This document shows positions 20,521-29,627 of a DNA stretch of 51,075 nucleotides, one piece after another. The position numbers and the translations under genes are program-made. The notes under the pieces were generated by a model that was not told where the DNA came from, ran no database searches, and was given only the letters and a program-made list of their open reading frames with translations. Each line of letters opens with the position of its first letter. Position 1 is the first letter of the stretch. Source of the stretch: Candidatus Methanomethylicaceae archaeon (GTDB taxonomy: Archaea; Thermoproteota; Methanomethylicia; Methanomethylicales; Methanomethylicaceae); NCBI GenBank assembly GCA_025057955.1, contig JANXER010000009.1, positions 1-51,075 on the forward strand. Reading direction: 5' to 3'.

Positions 20521-21160
20521 CTCTAATTTCCATAGGCTTACCCATAGTAGTCTTAATAATTATTGATGAGAGATATTGATCGAGCTTTATTCTTCTATCT
20601 ATAGCACTTAGAACTGCCATTACATTCTCGGCAATGCTTCTAGAGTCCATATTTTCAGTTCCAACACGACATTTGATAACTGGTTGATCTCGCATTCTAA
20701 TTCTAACAGATTTACGATAGTTTTTGACTATTGCATCTATATTTGCAGTAGGAGGTACAGGATCTGGCATCTTTCCCCTTGGACCAAGAACTGGACCTAG
20801 AATCTTTCCTATAATTGCCATTAAATCAGCTCTAGCAATGAAGAAGTCATATTGAGAGGCCAATTTCTTAATGGCCTTTCTATCATTTGTATACTGATCT
20901 AGTTCCTGTTTTGAAATAACTAAATCAGCTCCAGCTTGTTTAGCTTTTATTAATAGATCTCCATCTGCTATAACACAAATTTTCACTTCTTTTCCAATAG
21001 GATTAGGAAGGGTGATAACTTCATTTATTCTATTTTCTGGAGATTTCATATCAAGTCCTTTCAAATTAACTATTAATTCCATACTTTGTATAAAGTTTCT
21101 CTTCTTTGAATTTTTCTTTGCTTCTTCAACCATTGAAGTAATAGTTTCAAGATCTATCAT
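20504..21160 (-). CDS. rpl1: ribosomal protein L1
   Basis: ARADLMAIIGKILGPVLGPRGKMPDPVPPTAN. Confidence 0.97.
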   Translation of the reverse strand: MIDLETITSMVEEAKKNSKKRNFIQSMELIVNLKGLDMKSPENRINEVITLPNPIGKEVKICVIADGDLLIKAKQAGADLVISKQELDQYTNDRKAIKKLASQYDFFIARADLMAIIGKILGPVLGPRGKMPDPVPPTANIDAIVKNYRKSVRIRMRDQPVIKCRVGTENMDSRSIAENVMAVLSAIDRRIKLDQYLSSIIIKTTMGKPMEIRGVEIG

Positions 21161-21161
21161 A

Positions 21162-21659
21162 CTATTGCTCCTCCGCTTTTCTTATTACTTCATCATAAAC
21201 TCCAGCATCAATTTCTTTTTCAATGATTTTTGGATCTTTACCTTCGACTGTAACTCCCATGCTTAAGCATGTTCCAACAACTTCCTTAAGACAAGATTTC
21301 AAATTTCTTGCTAAAGAATGAGGAAATCTTATTTTTGCAATCTTTATTGCTCCTTCTATGCTTAAGTTGCCCACTTTCTCTGTCTTAACATTAGTTGCTC
21401 CTTTTTGAAGCTTTAGCTCCTTCACTATTAGAGCGGTGGTTGTTGGAACTCCAACCTCCACTTCAAATTCCTTTGTATCTGAATCTACTATGACTTTAAC
21501 AGGAACTCTCATGCCCTCAAATTCCCTAGTTTTTTCATTTATGGCATTCACCACTTGAAGGATATTAACTCCCAATGGTCCAAGTGATGGACCTATTGGT
21601 GGTCCGCCAGTTGCCTTTCCACCATCTATTAGGAAATTGAAAGTTTTCTTAGTCCCCAT
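21162..21659 (-). CDS. rpl11: ribosomal protein L11
   Basis: DGGKATGGPPIGPSLGPLGVNILQVV; start placed at MGTKKTFNF. Confidence 0.96.
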   Translation of the reverse strand: MGTKKTFNFLIDGGKATGGPPIGPSLGPLGVNILQVVNAINEKTREFEGMRVPVKVIVDSDTKEFEVEVGVPTTTALIVKELKLQKGATNVKTEKVGNLSIEGAIKIAKIRFPHSLARNLKSCLKEVVGTCLSMGVTVEGKDPKIIEKEIDAGVYDEVIRKAEEQ

Positions 21660-21660
21660 A

Positions 21661-22185
21661 TTACTTATCCTCCAATTTTGAGAACTCCTCAAATATGTCA
21701 ATTTTTTCTTTCTTCTCTTGAACCTCTTGCTTTATTGCTTCACTTTTAGATATAATTTTTACTTGTTCAGCTCGAATGGTTATAGGTAAGGTGTAAGGTG
21801 CTTCTAATAATTCTAAAGTAACTTCCCCTTTAGCTTTATCCACACGAGTTACTTTTGCTTGCATGCCCTTAAATGGGCCTGAAACTATTTCTACTTTATC
21901 ATCTGTATTAATTAAATCTATAATCGGTTGCTGAATTAAAAACTTAGTAATATCATTCAATTCAACTTTTCCAGCCACCCATCCCTTAACGTGTTTTATT
22001 TCCTCTATGGCCAAACTAACAATATTTGGACCACTAGCTTCTAAAAATACATAGCCACTCACATCTGGAGGGGAAATTATAGATTTAACATTAATATTCT
22101 TAGCAGTACATCTTCTCTCAATTAAGAGAGCTACATTCATTTCTTGTCCTGCAGTGGTTCTCACTGCAAATATTCTCGAAGACAA
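21661..22185 (-). CDS. nusG: transcription elongation factor Spt5/NusG
   Basis: IFAVRTTAGQEMNVALLIERR; KOW VEIVSGPFKGMQAKVTRVD; TTG start. Confidence 0.95.
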   Translation of the reverse strand: MSSRIFAVRTTAGQEMNVALLIERRCTAKNINVKSIISPPDVSGYVFLEASGPNIVSLAIEEIKHVKGWVAGKVELNDITKFLIQQPIIDLINTDDKVEIVSGPFKGMQAKVTRVDKAKGEVTLELLEAPYTLPITIRAEQVKIISKSEAIKQEVQEKKEKIDIFEEFSKLEDK

Positions 22186-22188
22186 AAC

Positions 22189-22365
22189 TCATCCCCCAAG
22201 CCCAAGCATAAGAGTAGCCATAATCTGAATTAAAAAACCAAAAGTACCCACAATTATAAGACCAAGGAAACATACTCTCAAAGATAGTTTAAACTCATCA
22301 AAGTCTGGCTTCCTAGAGAGTTTCAACACTCTATTTATAGCATAAAGTATTTCTGAGAGTTTCAT
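22189..22365 (-). CDS. secE: protein translocase SecE/Sec61 gamma (missed by ORF track)
   Basis: MKLSEILYAINRVLKLSRKPDFDEFKLSLRVCFLGLIIVGTFGFLIQIMATLMLGLGG*; immediately upstream of nusG. Confidence 0.93.
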   Translation of the reverse strand: MKLSEILYAINRVLKLSRKPDFDEFKLSLRVCFLGLIIVGTFGFLIQIMATLMLGLGG

Positions 22366-22373
22366 TATTTTTC

Positions 22374-22390
22374 ATCTACCTTAGGTAGAT
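22374..22390. promoter_or_regulatory. 17-bp palindrome ATCTACCT-T-AGGTAGAT just upstream of secE
   Basis: 8-bp inverted repeat with 1-nt centre, 8 nt upstream of the secE ATG on the minus strand. Confidence 0.5.
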
Positions 22391-22432
22391 TGGGAAAGAT
22401 AAAAGTTTAATTTAAAGCTTTCCATTAAATCA

Positions 22433-23236
22433 CTATATCTTTATAATTTCAATTCCCTTAATAGATTTAAGATATTCCTTGTAAATTGAAGGTGTTCCTT
22501 TCCAATCTACATAAATTTTAGAGCATTCACCTAAAGTTCTCTTCATACAAATTTCTATCATTAAAGGATTCATTTCTTCCATCATTGCATATTTCGGAAT
22601 AATATGGCCAATGAAGACATTTTCATTTATGATTTTATTTGTAAATTTTTCTGAGTAATGACCTCCCCCCATTCCTAAGCCACTTGGCTTCAAATTAATT
22701 GAAAGAGAGATTGCATGAATAACAGATTTAGCTATAATTTCTCCAAATATATTATTTTTCCATGCATTTTCATCACTTCCTATTTCTACGAAGGTTACTG
22801 GAAAATCTAGACTAGTGGGACCATGATGTGTGGCTTCCACAGTTACTGGTACATCAATTTTATACTCAGAGGTTAGCTTGTGAATTTCCTTTAATAGGAT
22901 GCTTTGAATTGGAGGGTTAGAAATTGCCACTTCATTGGGATTTCCTCCCATATCAGCTCTATTACATAGGTTTCCAGGTGTATGAGTGGTTAGACAATTT
23001 TTCCCAGCTTCGCTTCTATGCTTTGAGAGAAAAATGGAATATTCTACATTGGGAATTTCTATAATGGCATTTATCAATTCTTCCTCTACTGATATAAGGT
23101 AAATGTCTTCATAAATAAGAGTCTTAATTCCTTTAATATAGCTCTCTCTAAATGATAACTCAGAAACTATGTGAGAAGCTATATTTACTCCAGCAGGATC
23201 GCCTTTTGAGTAAAGAAGAAGCTTCAAAAAATACAC
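22433..23236 (-). CDS. dtdA: D-aminoacyl-tRNA deacylase (GEK1/DtdA type)
   Basis: VEATHHGPTSLDFPVTFVEIGS, GLGMGGGHYSEKFT. Confidence 0.92.
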   Translation of the reverse strand: MYFLKLLLYSKGDPAGVNIASHIVSELSFRESYIKGIKTLIYEDIYLISVEEELINAIIEIPNVEYSIFLSKHRSEAGKNCLTTHTPGNLCNRADMGGNPNEVAISNPPIQSILLKEIHKLTSEYKIDVPVTVEATHHGPTSLDFPVTFVEIGSDENAWKNNIFGEIIAKSVIHAISLSINLKPSGLGMGGGHYSEKFTNKIINENVFIGHIIPKYAMMEEMNPLMIEICMKRTLGECSKIYVDWKGTPSIYKEYLKSIKGIEIIKI

Positions 23237-23237
23237 C

Positions 23238-24170
23238 CTATATTAGTAATGCTAATATAGCCTTCTGTACATGAAGTCTATTTTCCGCTTGATCCCATAC
23301 AGCGGAGTTCTTTCCATCAATTACTTCATCTGTAATCTCCAATCCCCTATGAGCGGGTAGACAATGCATGATAATTACATCTTGAGGAGCCTTACTAATT
23401 AATTGAGAATTAACTTGATATTTAGAAAAAGCGCTAATTCTTTCTTCCTTTTCTTTTTCTTGACCCATGGAAACCCATACATCAGTATAGATTACATCAG
23501 CATTTTTTACACCTTCTATAGGATCCTCGGTTAATATCAAAGAGGCACCTTTAGAGGCGCCTTTTCTAATTTCCTCTATATAGGATTGAGGTGGATAATA
23601 GCTCCTTGGTGAGGCTATAATCATATTACCCCCAAGTTTTAGAATGGCTTCAGAGAGGGATCTACAAACATTATTATTTCCATCTCCAATAAATACTACA
23701 TTGATCCCTTTTATTCCACCTTTTTTTTCAATTATAGTAAGACAATCAGCAATAGCTTGACAAGGATGGGCTAAATCACTTAATGCATTTATTACTGGAG
23801 CTCTTGCGTTATTAGCAATCACCTCTAAATCTAGATGTTTATATACTCGCGCTACTATACCATCTGAGTAGCAATCTATGGCCCTAGCAGTATCTGCTAA
23901 ACTCTCGCCTCTAGTTATTTGAAGATCGCTCCAATTCAGGTAAATCGAATGACCACCTAATTGATAAGTAGCAACTTCAAAGGATAGGCGAGTTCTCGTG
24001 GATGGTTTTTGAAATAGTAAAGTTATAGTTTTTCCATTGAGATATGGAATAATATATTCTCCACATTTTAATCTATGCTTCATGTCAATTGAAAGTTTTA
24101 AAATCATCTCCAATTCTTCCCTTGAGAAATTTGAAAGTGTTAATAAATCCCTACCTTTCATACTTTGCAT
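23238..24170 (-). CDS. argF: ornithine carbamoyltransferase
   Basis: FQKPSTRTRLSFEVATYQLGG, MHCLPAHRGLEITDEVIDG. Confidence 0.96.
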   Translation of the reverse strand: MQSMKGRDLLTLSNFSREELEMILKLSIDMKHRLKCGEYIIPYLNGKTITLLFQKPSTRTRLSFEVATYQLGGHSIYLNWSDLQITRGESLADTARAIDCYSDGIVARVYKHLDLEVIANNARAPVINALSDLAHPCQAIADCLTIIEKKGGIKGINVVFIGDGNNNVCRSLSEAILKLGGNMIIASPRSYYPPQSYIEEIRKGASKGASLILTEDPIEGVKNADVIYTDVWVSMGQEKEKEERISAFSKYQVNSQLISKAPQDVIIMHCLPAHRGLEITDEVIDGKNSAVWDQAENRLHVQKAILALLI

Positions 24171-24189
24171 TTACTACACCTAGTATAAT

Positions 24190-25080
24190 TTAAATCATAG
24201 CAAATATATTTTTGATTATCCATTCAGGATCGAATTTTATTAAATCCTTATAACCTTGTCCTACTCCTAGAAATATTATTGGTTTTCTCAATATATGAGA
24301 AATGGAAATGGCAGCTCCTCCCTTTGCATCTGCATCTATCTTAGTAAGTACTATGGCATCTATTGGAACAAATTTATTAAATTCTTGAGCTTGATTTAAA
24401 GCATCATTTCCAGTAAGCGCATCTCCAACAAATACTGTTAAATCCGGCTTTGCAACCCTATGAATTTTTTGCATTTCATCCATTAATCCACGATCGGTTT
24501 GCATTCTTCCAGCCGTATCAATCAATACAACATCAATCCTATTTGATTTAGCATAGGAGATGGCATCGTATGCTACAGCAGCAGGATCTGCACCATATCT
24601 ATGTTTTATTAATTTTACCCCAAGTCTATTTGCATGTACTTCCAATTGTTCCTCAGCTCCAGCTCTAAAAGTATCACTACAGGCAAATACAACTTTTAGA
24701 CCATTATTCATTAAATATTTTCCAATTTTTGCTATTGTGGTTGTTTTTCCAGTACCGTTAACTCCAATAAACATAATAACAAAAGGCTTTTTTGAGCGTA
24801 TTATTGATAATATATCAGCTGAGGAAAGAAATTGCTTCAATATTTCAGCCAATGTATCTTTAACTAGAGGCTTTATATCACTGAATCTGCTAACTTTTGT
24901 TCCAATCAAACTACTTTTTAAATTGGATATAATAGCTTCTGCTACTGGAAGAGCAACATCACTTTCCAGTAGGGCAATTTGAAGGTTCCAAAGATGATCC
25001 TCAAGATCTTTCTCTGATAAGGATTTCTTAGAGATATCATCTATGAAACTAGAAAAAGCTTTTTTCAGTTTATCGAACAA
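24190..25080 (-). CDS. ftsY: signal recognition particle receptor FtsY
   Basis: GVNGTGKTTTIAKIG, DTAGRMQTDRGLMDEM, LTKIDADAKGGAAIS. Confidence 0.96.
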   Translation of the reverse strand: MFDKLKKAFSSFIDDISKKSLSEKDLEDHLWNLQIALLESDVALPVAEAIISNLKSSLIGTKVSRFSDIKPLVKDTLAEILKQFLSSADILSIIRSKKPFVIMFIGVNGTGKTTTIAKIGKYLMNNGLKVVFACSDTFRAGAEEQLEVHANRLGVKLIKHRYGADPAAVAYDAISYAKSNRIDVVLIDTAGRMQTDRGLMDEMQKIHRVAKPDLTVFVGDALTGNDALNQAQEFNKFVPIDAIVLTKIDADAKGGAAISISHILRKPIIFLGVGQGYKDLIKFDPEWIIKNIFAMI

Positions 25081-25085
25081 AATTT

Positions 25086-25541
25086 CTATACCTTCCTAGA
25101 AGATTCAATTTGTGAATATAGTTCATTTATTCTAGCCTGTAATTGATCCATCCTTGTAACAACTTGTGCATATTGATTCTGAAGCGATGAAACATGAGAT
25201 TGAATTTTCTTTATTTTATCCTCTATGTTAGAAATAGCCTCCTCTATATTTTTTTCAATGGAAACTCCTGCTCCAACATTCACAATTATTCTATTCACAT
25301 CCTTCAAGTAGGCCTTAACATAGTTGCCAGCACCAATAGGAAGAAGTACTTCAGCATTTCCTCCAAGTAACTTTATTTCGCTTAATGAGCTCTTGCTCAT
25401 AACAAGTTCCATGATCGCGCCAGTGGATATTTCTATTTGTTGACGAAGCACATCAGCGTAGGCCTTAAGATTAGAAAACTCCAATACTAAGGCATCTAAT
25501 TCCTCACTACTGGAGAATTTAAATTGAGATTCTTCACTCAT
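25086..25541 (-). CDS. pfdA: prefoldin subunit alpha
   Basis: Coiled-coil ends with central LLGGNAEVLLPIGAGNYVKAYL. Confidence 0.9.
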   Translation of the reverse strand: MSEESQFKFSSSEELDALVLEFSNLKAYADVLRQQIEISTGAIMELVMSKSSLSEIKLLGGNAEVLLPIGAGNYVKAYLKDVNRIIVNVGAGVSIEKNIEEAISNIEDKIKKIQSHVSSLQNQYAQVVTRMDQLQARINELYSQIESSRKV

Positions 25542-25728
25542 TTTTATCTACCAACTCTACTGAACTTATTTTAATTTGGAAGCGCTTTAACTTATGGTTT
25601 CCGCCAAAGAGACAAAATACTTTTTCTATGGCCATTTTTTCACTTACTGCTGAGACCAGCTTTTTGAAGTTCACCCATTCAAATCCAATTTTAATCTTTC
25701 CTTTTACTAGAAAGTTTTTTTCATTCAT
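25534..25728 (-). CDS. rplX: ribosomal protein L18Ae/LX
   Basis: 64 aa; AIEKVFCLFGGNHKLKRFQIKISSVE; between aIF6 and prefoldin alpha. Confidence 0.85.
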   Translation of the reverse strand: MNEKNFLVKGKIKIGFEWVNFKKLVSAVSEKMAIEKVFCLFGGNHKLKRFQIKISSVELVDKNE

Positions 25729-25729
25729 T

Positions 25730-26401
25730 TTATTCCACCAACCCTAGCGAAGATTCAATATGAGCCATTTCCGGCCCAGTGGTATCTTCCCCAACCACTG
25801 CACCATTAGAGTTCACTATCATTCCTACTCTTAGATAAGGTATTCCACAGTTCACTGTAGATGGATGCACTGGTTTATTAAAAATTTTTTCTAATTTAGC
25901 CATTTCTTCATTTGAAGTCTTAGGATGACAGAGAATTGCTCTACTATTCATAACAGCACAAGCCCCTGGCAAAGATACACCAGCTATTTGACCTTCAAAT
26001 ACCTCTACCCCAAGCTCATTGGAAATTAATAATCTCAGTTCCTTATCTGCTCTAGGACTAACAAGGGCACTCTTATCATTCAATAAAATCATATTTCCTA
26101 AAGCATTATATTTTCCCCTATATTGTATGATGGGAAAATCAGTAGCCTTCTCTATGAAAGATATTTCATCCTCTCTTGCATTATGAGGAACTAATATTCC
26201 TCTTGAGTTTCCTATTATAAAAATTCCCAAGAGTACACTTCCACATATGGTAGCTCTATGGACTGGAACTTTTAGAGTATTAGAAATTTCAGCAACGAAC
26301 TTCTCTGGAGCATCGTAAGGAACAAGGGCAAAAGAATCATTAGCAAAGACAAAAACACCTATGTTAGAATTTCCATATATTGATGCACGTGATATTGGCA
26401 A
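25730..26401 (-). CDS. eif6: translation initiation factor aIF6
   Basis: Repeated ISRASIYGNSNIGVF / VHRATICGSVLLGIF pentein modules. Confidence 0.97.
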   Translation of the reverse strand: MPISRASIYGNSNIGVFVFANDSFALVPYDAPEKFVAEISNTLKVPVHRATICGSVLLGIFIIGNSRGILVPHNAREDEISFIEKATDFPIIQYRGKYNALGNMILLNDKSALVSPRADKELRLLISNELGVEVFEGQIAGVSLPGACAVMNSRAILCHPKTSNEEMAKLEKIFNKPVHPSTVNCGIPYLRVGMIVNSNGAVVGEDTTGPEMAHIESSLGLVE

Positions 26402-26416
26402 AATACCACATCCAAG

Positions 26417-26677
26417 CTAACTTGGAAGGATTCTTACTTCACCATCTTTCAACTTTTGTATTTTCACAGAAACTTTTCTTAATGTTTTACCTTTCCCTCT
26501 AGACCATAATATCATATTTAGAGAGTTATCAATTTTTACATCATCACTATTTGCAATCCTTTTTGCTATTTCCTTAATAATTCTCACAGCCCTTGGAGCT
26601 GCTCTCTTTCCAGATGCTAAGTAAGCACCCCTCAGATTGATAGTAATCACTTTTTCTTCAATAACCTCTGAGGACAT
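26417..26677 (-). CDS. rpl31e: ribosomal protein L31e
   Basis: NLRGAYLASGKRAAPRAVRIIKE. Confidence 0.93.
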   Translation of the reverse strand: MSSEVIEEKVITINLRGAYLASGKRAAPRAVRIIKEIAKRIANSDDVKIDNSLNMILWSRGKGKTLRKVSVKIQKLKDGEVRILPS

Positions 26678-26688
26678 ATTAAATCAGC

Positions 26689-26844
26689 CTATAACTTTAA
26701 TTTTGTACGACGCCAATTGCGAATTTTAGGATGTCGCCTAAATTTTCCCCTAGTTTTAACCACTACCCAGACAGGAACTGAACTATTTTGCTTACATGCT
26801 TTTATTAATCTTTTCTTTCTTGCAAAATGTTTGCTCCTCGCCAT
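26689..26844 (-). CDS. rpl39e: ribosomal protein L39e (missed by ORF track)
   Basis: [51 protein letters not shown]. Confidence 0.97.
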   Translation of the reverse strand: MARSKHFARKKRLIKACKQNSSVPVWVVVKTRGKFRRHPKIRNWRRTKLKL

Positions 26845-26848
26845 AGTC

Positions 26849-27190
26849 TCACATCCAAGTAATTCTTATGTCCCTTTTCCTACCTTGAAGTTCAATCAAT
26901 ATGCTTTTAAGTTGTTCATCAGTAAGAGGAACTGGTAATTTTCCTTGCTGAGCTAAACTTATAAGTTGAGCTTCAAGCTGTTCAGCAAATTCCGGCTTAA
27001 TAATTTTAAGATTTGCAATTCTACTTCTTGCCTCAGGAGTTAATATTACTCGTAATATACTTTGCTTTCTAGCTTCCAATTCCCTCCTTCGCTCCTCTTC
27101 TGCCATCCTCTTTTGTAACTCTGCCATCTTTCGTCTCTTAATAAGCTCTACTTCATCCACCTCTTCAGACAAGAGATTACCCCCCTTCAC
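26849..27190 (-). CDS. PDCD5-like DNA-binding protein
   Basis: [41 protein letters not shown]. Confidence 0.95.
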   Translation of the reverse strand: MKGGNLLSEEVDEVELIKRRKMAELQKRMAEEERRRELEARKQSILRVILTPEARSRIANLKIIKPEFAEQLEAQLISLAQQGKLPVPLTDEQLKSILIELQGRKRDIRITWM

Positions 27191-27650
27191 CAGCCATATA
27201 TTTTGATAATTCGGGCATTTCCTTCTGAAGCTCTCTGAGGAGCTTATATGCTATTCTATCAATGATGCTCTTTCCTTTATCTGTAATAATTCTTCCCTTT
27301 GTGTCCAATCTAGTAACTAAACCAGCTTTTTCTAATTGTTGTAGTGGCTTCCTTATCCAAGATCCACTAGCTTTATAGAAATGCTCACGCCTCATTCCCT
27401 TCTTAGCCCTCCCTCCATAAAAGGTTCTAAGTCTCTCAATACCAACAGGACCCTCAAGATATATCTGTCTCAGAAGAGAGGCACATCTAATATACCACAT
27501 ATCAGGCTGAGTGGGGATTCTTTCTGCATGCCTTCCTGTTTTCACATAAAATGACCATGAAGGAGGAGTCAACTCTTTAAAGTTCTCTTTAAGGTACTCT
27601 GCTAATCTATTAATTAATTTATCAGCAGGAACAAACTGTGCTAAGGTCAA
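27177..27650 (-). CDS. rps19e: ribosomal protein S19e
   Basis: RLRTFYGGRAKKGMRREHFYKASGSWIRKPLQQLEKAGLV. Confidence 0.97.
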   Translation of the reverse strand: MTLAQFVPADKLINRLAEYLKENFKELTPPSWSFYVKTGRHAERIPTQPDMWYIRCASLLRQIYLEGPVGIERLRTFYGGRAKKGMRREHFYKASGSWIRKPLQQLEKAGLVTRLDTKGRIITDKGKSIIDRIAYKLLRELQKEMPELSKYMAGEGG

Positions 27651-27693
27651 ATTTTTTCCCTCTTAGACCGAGAAATAATTATTAAATGTCTTT

Positions 27694-28017
27694 TTATTTT
27701 TTGCGTTTTTTGATCAAATAGCGTCTCATTGCACCACATACAAGACAGGTAACTACTATATGAGGACTTCTTCTTGGTTTAATTCTTATCCTTGCTCTTA
27801 TTCCAGGGTAGAGGAATGAATTACAAGATCTACATATAAAGTACTTCCATTTCTTTGGTATTTTTGTTCTAGTTCTCATTGAAATCTCAATTGCCATCTT
27901 AACATATCTATCCGACAGATGAGGATTTAATTTAAAATTATCAATAGCAAGTTTAAAGAGTTGCTCAATTCTTTGAACTGCTAAATCATGAATAAGAAAC
28001 CTTTTGGAAAATTTCAT
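27694..28017 (-). CDS. rnp4: RNase P protein component 4 (Rpp21/Rpr2)
   Basis: CxxC pairs CRSC and CLVC; KFFICRSCNSFLYPG-like motif; neighbour of S19e. Confidence 0.85.
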   Translation of the reverse strand: MKFSKRFLIHDLAVQRIEQLFKLAIDNFKLNPHLSDRYVKMAIEISMRTRTKIPKKWKYFICRSCNSFLYPGIRARIRIKPRRSPHIVVTCLVCGAMRRYLIKKRKK

Positions 28018-28047
28018 ACTGAAAGATTATTGAATGATTAAGCATAA

Positions 28048-28764
28048 ATGTTTTTAGTGACGCCGCATAGCCAAGATATTATGAAAAAAGTTAATGTAGT
28101 TCTAGCAAGATCAGCTTTGGAACTCATACCTAAGGAAATAGTAAGCCATTCTGTTATAAAAAACTGGGCGGAGAGGAGAAAGAAGGATGCTGAGAAAATG
28201 CTTCTTGATATATCCTATCACTATGCAGCCATGAAGAATTTGAGGGATTGGGATAGAAGAGGAAGGCCAGATATAGTTCATATAACCCTCCTCAATTTAT
28301 TGGGAAGTCCTTTGAATAGGGAGGGATTTTTACAAGTATTTGTTCATACTGTGAATGATTTTACAATAACAATAGATCCAGTAACAAATATTCCTAGAAA
28401 CTATTTGAGGTTTGTAGGATTAATGGAACAGCTCTTTGAAATTGGTAGAGTCCCACCAAAGGGAAAATGGTTGATGAGAATGGAGAGAAAGAATCTAAAA
28501 GAACTTATTGAAGAAATAAAGCCAAGTAAAACAATTATTCTAACTGAGAAAGGGAAAAAACTTCAGATTGATGAGCTTGGAAATAGAATTATACAAGAGG
28601 AGAATCCATTAATCATAATAGGAGGATTTCAAAGAGGAGAGTTCAGTAATGAGGATTTTAAGCTTGCTAATGAAATATTCTCAATATATAAAAAACCTCT
28701 TGATGCTTGGATTGTGGCATCAATGATTGTTTGTGAAATTGGGAGGCTATTAAAAATTGTATGA
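28048..28764 (+). CDS. nep1: 16S rRNA pseudouridine N1-methyltransferase Nep1/Emg1
   Basis: DWDRRGRPDIVHITLLNLLGSPLN, NYLRFVGLMEQLF. Confidence 0.92.
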   Translation: MFLVTPHSQDIMKKVNVVLARSALELIPKEIVSHSVIKNWAERRKKDAEKMLLDISYHYAAMKNLRDWDRRGRPDIVHITLLNLLGSPLNREGFLQVFVHTVNDFTITIDPVTNIPRNYLRFVGLMEQLFEIGRVPPKGKWLMRMERKNLKELIEEIKPSKTIILTEKGKKLQIDELGNRIIQEENPLIIIGGFQRGEFSNEDFKLANEIFSIYKKPLDAWIVASMIVCEIGRLLKIV

Positions 28765-29491
28765 TAAAATTAGAAAAGCTGTAGAGTTATTGAAGGGCTC
28801 CATACATGCAATTGCTTTCACTGGAGCTGGAATTAGTACAGAGAGTAATATACCGGATTTCAGAGGAAATCAAGGATTATGGAGAAAATTCGATCCAAAA
28901 ATGGCATCAAAAAGTTATTTCAAAGAAGATCCTGATGGCTTTTGGAATTTCTATGCTCAAAGATATGAGGCTATTGCAAAGGCTGTTCCAAATGAGGGGC
29001 ATAGAGTCTTAGCAAAATTAGAAGAAATTGGCTTATTAAAGTACATAGTAACACAAAATATAGATAGACTTCATATTAAGGGAGGATCAAAATCAGTAAT
29101 AGAGCTTCATGGTAATATTTTAATGAGTCATTGCGAAAGTTGTTTTTCTGAAAAATTCACAGATGAGTGTATAGAGGAATTTAAAAAAAATGGAAAGGCT
29201 CCAAGATGTAAATATTGTGGAGATTATATGAGGCCCTCAGTGGTATTATTCGAGGAGCCTGTTAGACTCATTGATCTTGCTATGGAAATTGCTTGTAGAA
29301 GCGATTATTGTATAGTTATTGGATCATCCCTAGTGGTCTATCCTGCAGCATTAATACCTGAAATTGTGAAAAGACAAGGAGGGAGATTAGTGATTGTGAA
29401 CTTAGAACCAACACCCTTAGATTGTATTGCGGATGTTGTGATTAATGAAAGAGCATCAGTAGTTCTGAAGAAAATTTTGGAGTTTTTGTGA
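28757..29491 (+). CDS. Sir2-family NAD-dependent deacylase
   Basis: FTGAGISTESNIPDFRG, TQNIDRLH, HGN, zinc CESC/CKYC, GSSLVVYPAA. Confidence 0.95.
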   Translation: MYDKIRKAVELLKGSIHAIAFTGAGISTESNIPDFRGNQGLWRKFDPKMASKSYFKEDPDGFWNFYAQRYEAIAKAVPNEGHRVLAKLEEIGLLKYIVTQNIDRLHIKGGSKSVIELHGNILMSHCESCFSEKFTDECIEEFKKNGKAPRCKYCGDYMRPSVVLFEEPVRLIDLAMEIACRSDYCIVIGSSLVVYPAALIPEIVKRQGGRLVIVNLEPTPLDCIADVVINERASVVLKKILEFL

Positions 29492-29505
29492 AGAAAATTT
29501 ATAAA

Positions 29506-29584
29506 TGGTGCGGTCGCCGGGATTTGAACCCGGGATCCGAGGCTTGGGAAGCCTCTATCCTAGACCGGGCTAGACCACGACCGC
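29506..29584 (-). tRNA. trnG-CCC: tRNA-Gly(CCC), no intron, CCA encoded
   Basis: Minus strand GCGGTCG TG GTCT..GGAT A GAGGC TTCCCAA GCCTC GGATC CCGGG TTCAAAT CCCGG CGACCGC A then CCA. Confidence 0.97.
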
Positions 29585-29627
29585 ACTATATAGAATAAAA
29601 AATTTTGGGATTAATAGACATTTTGGA

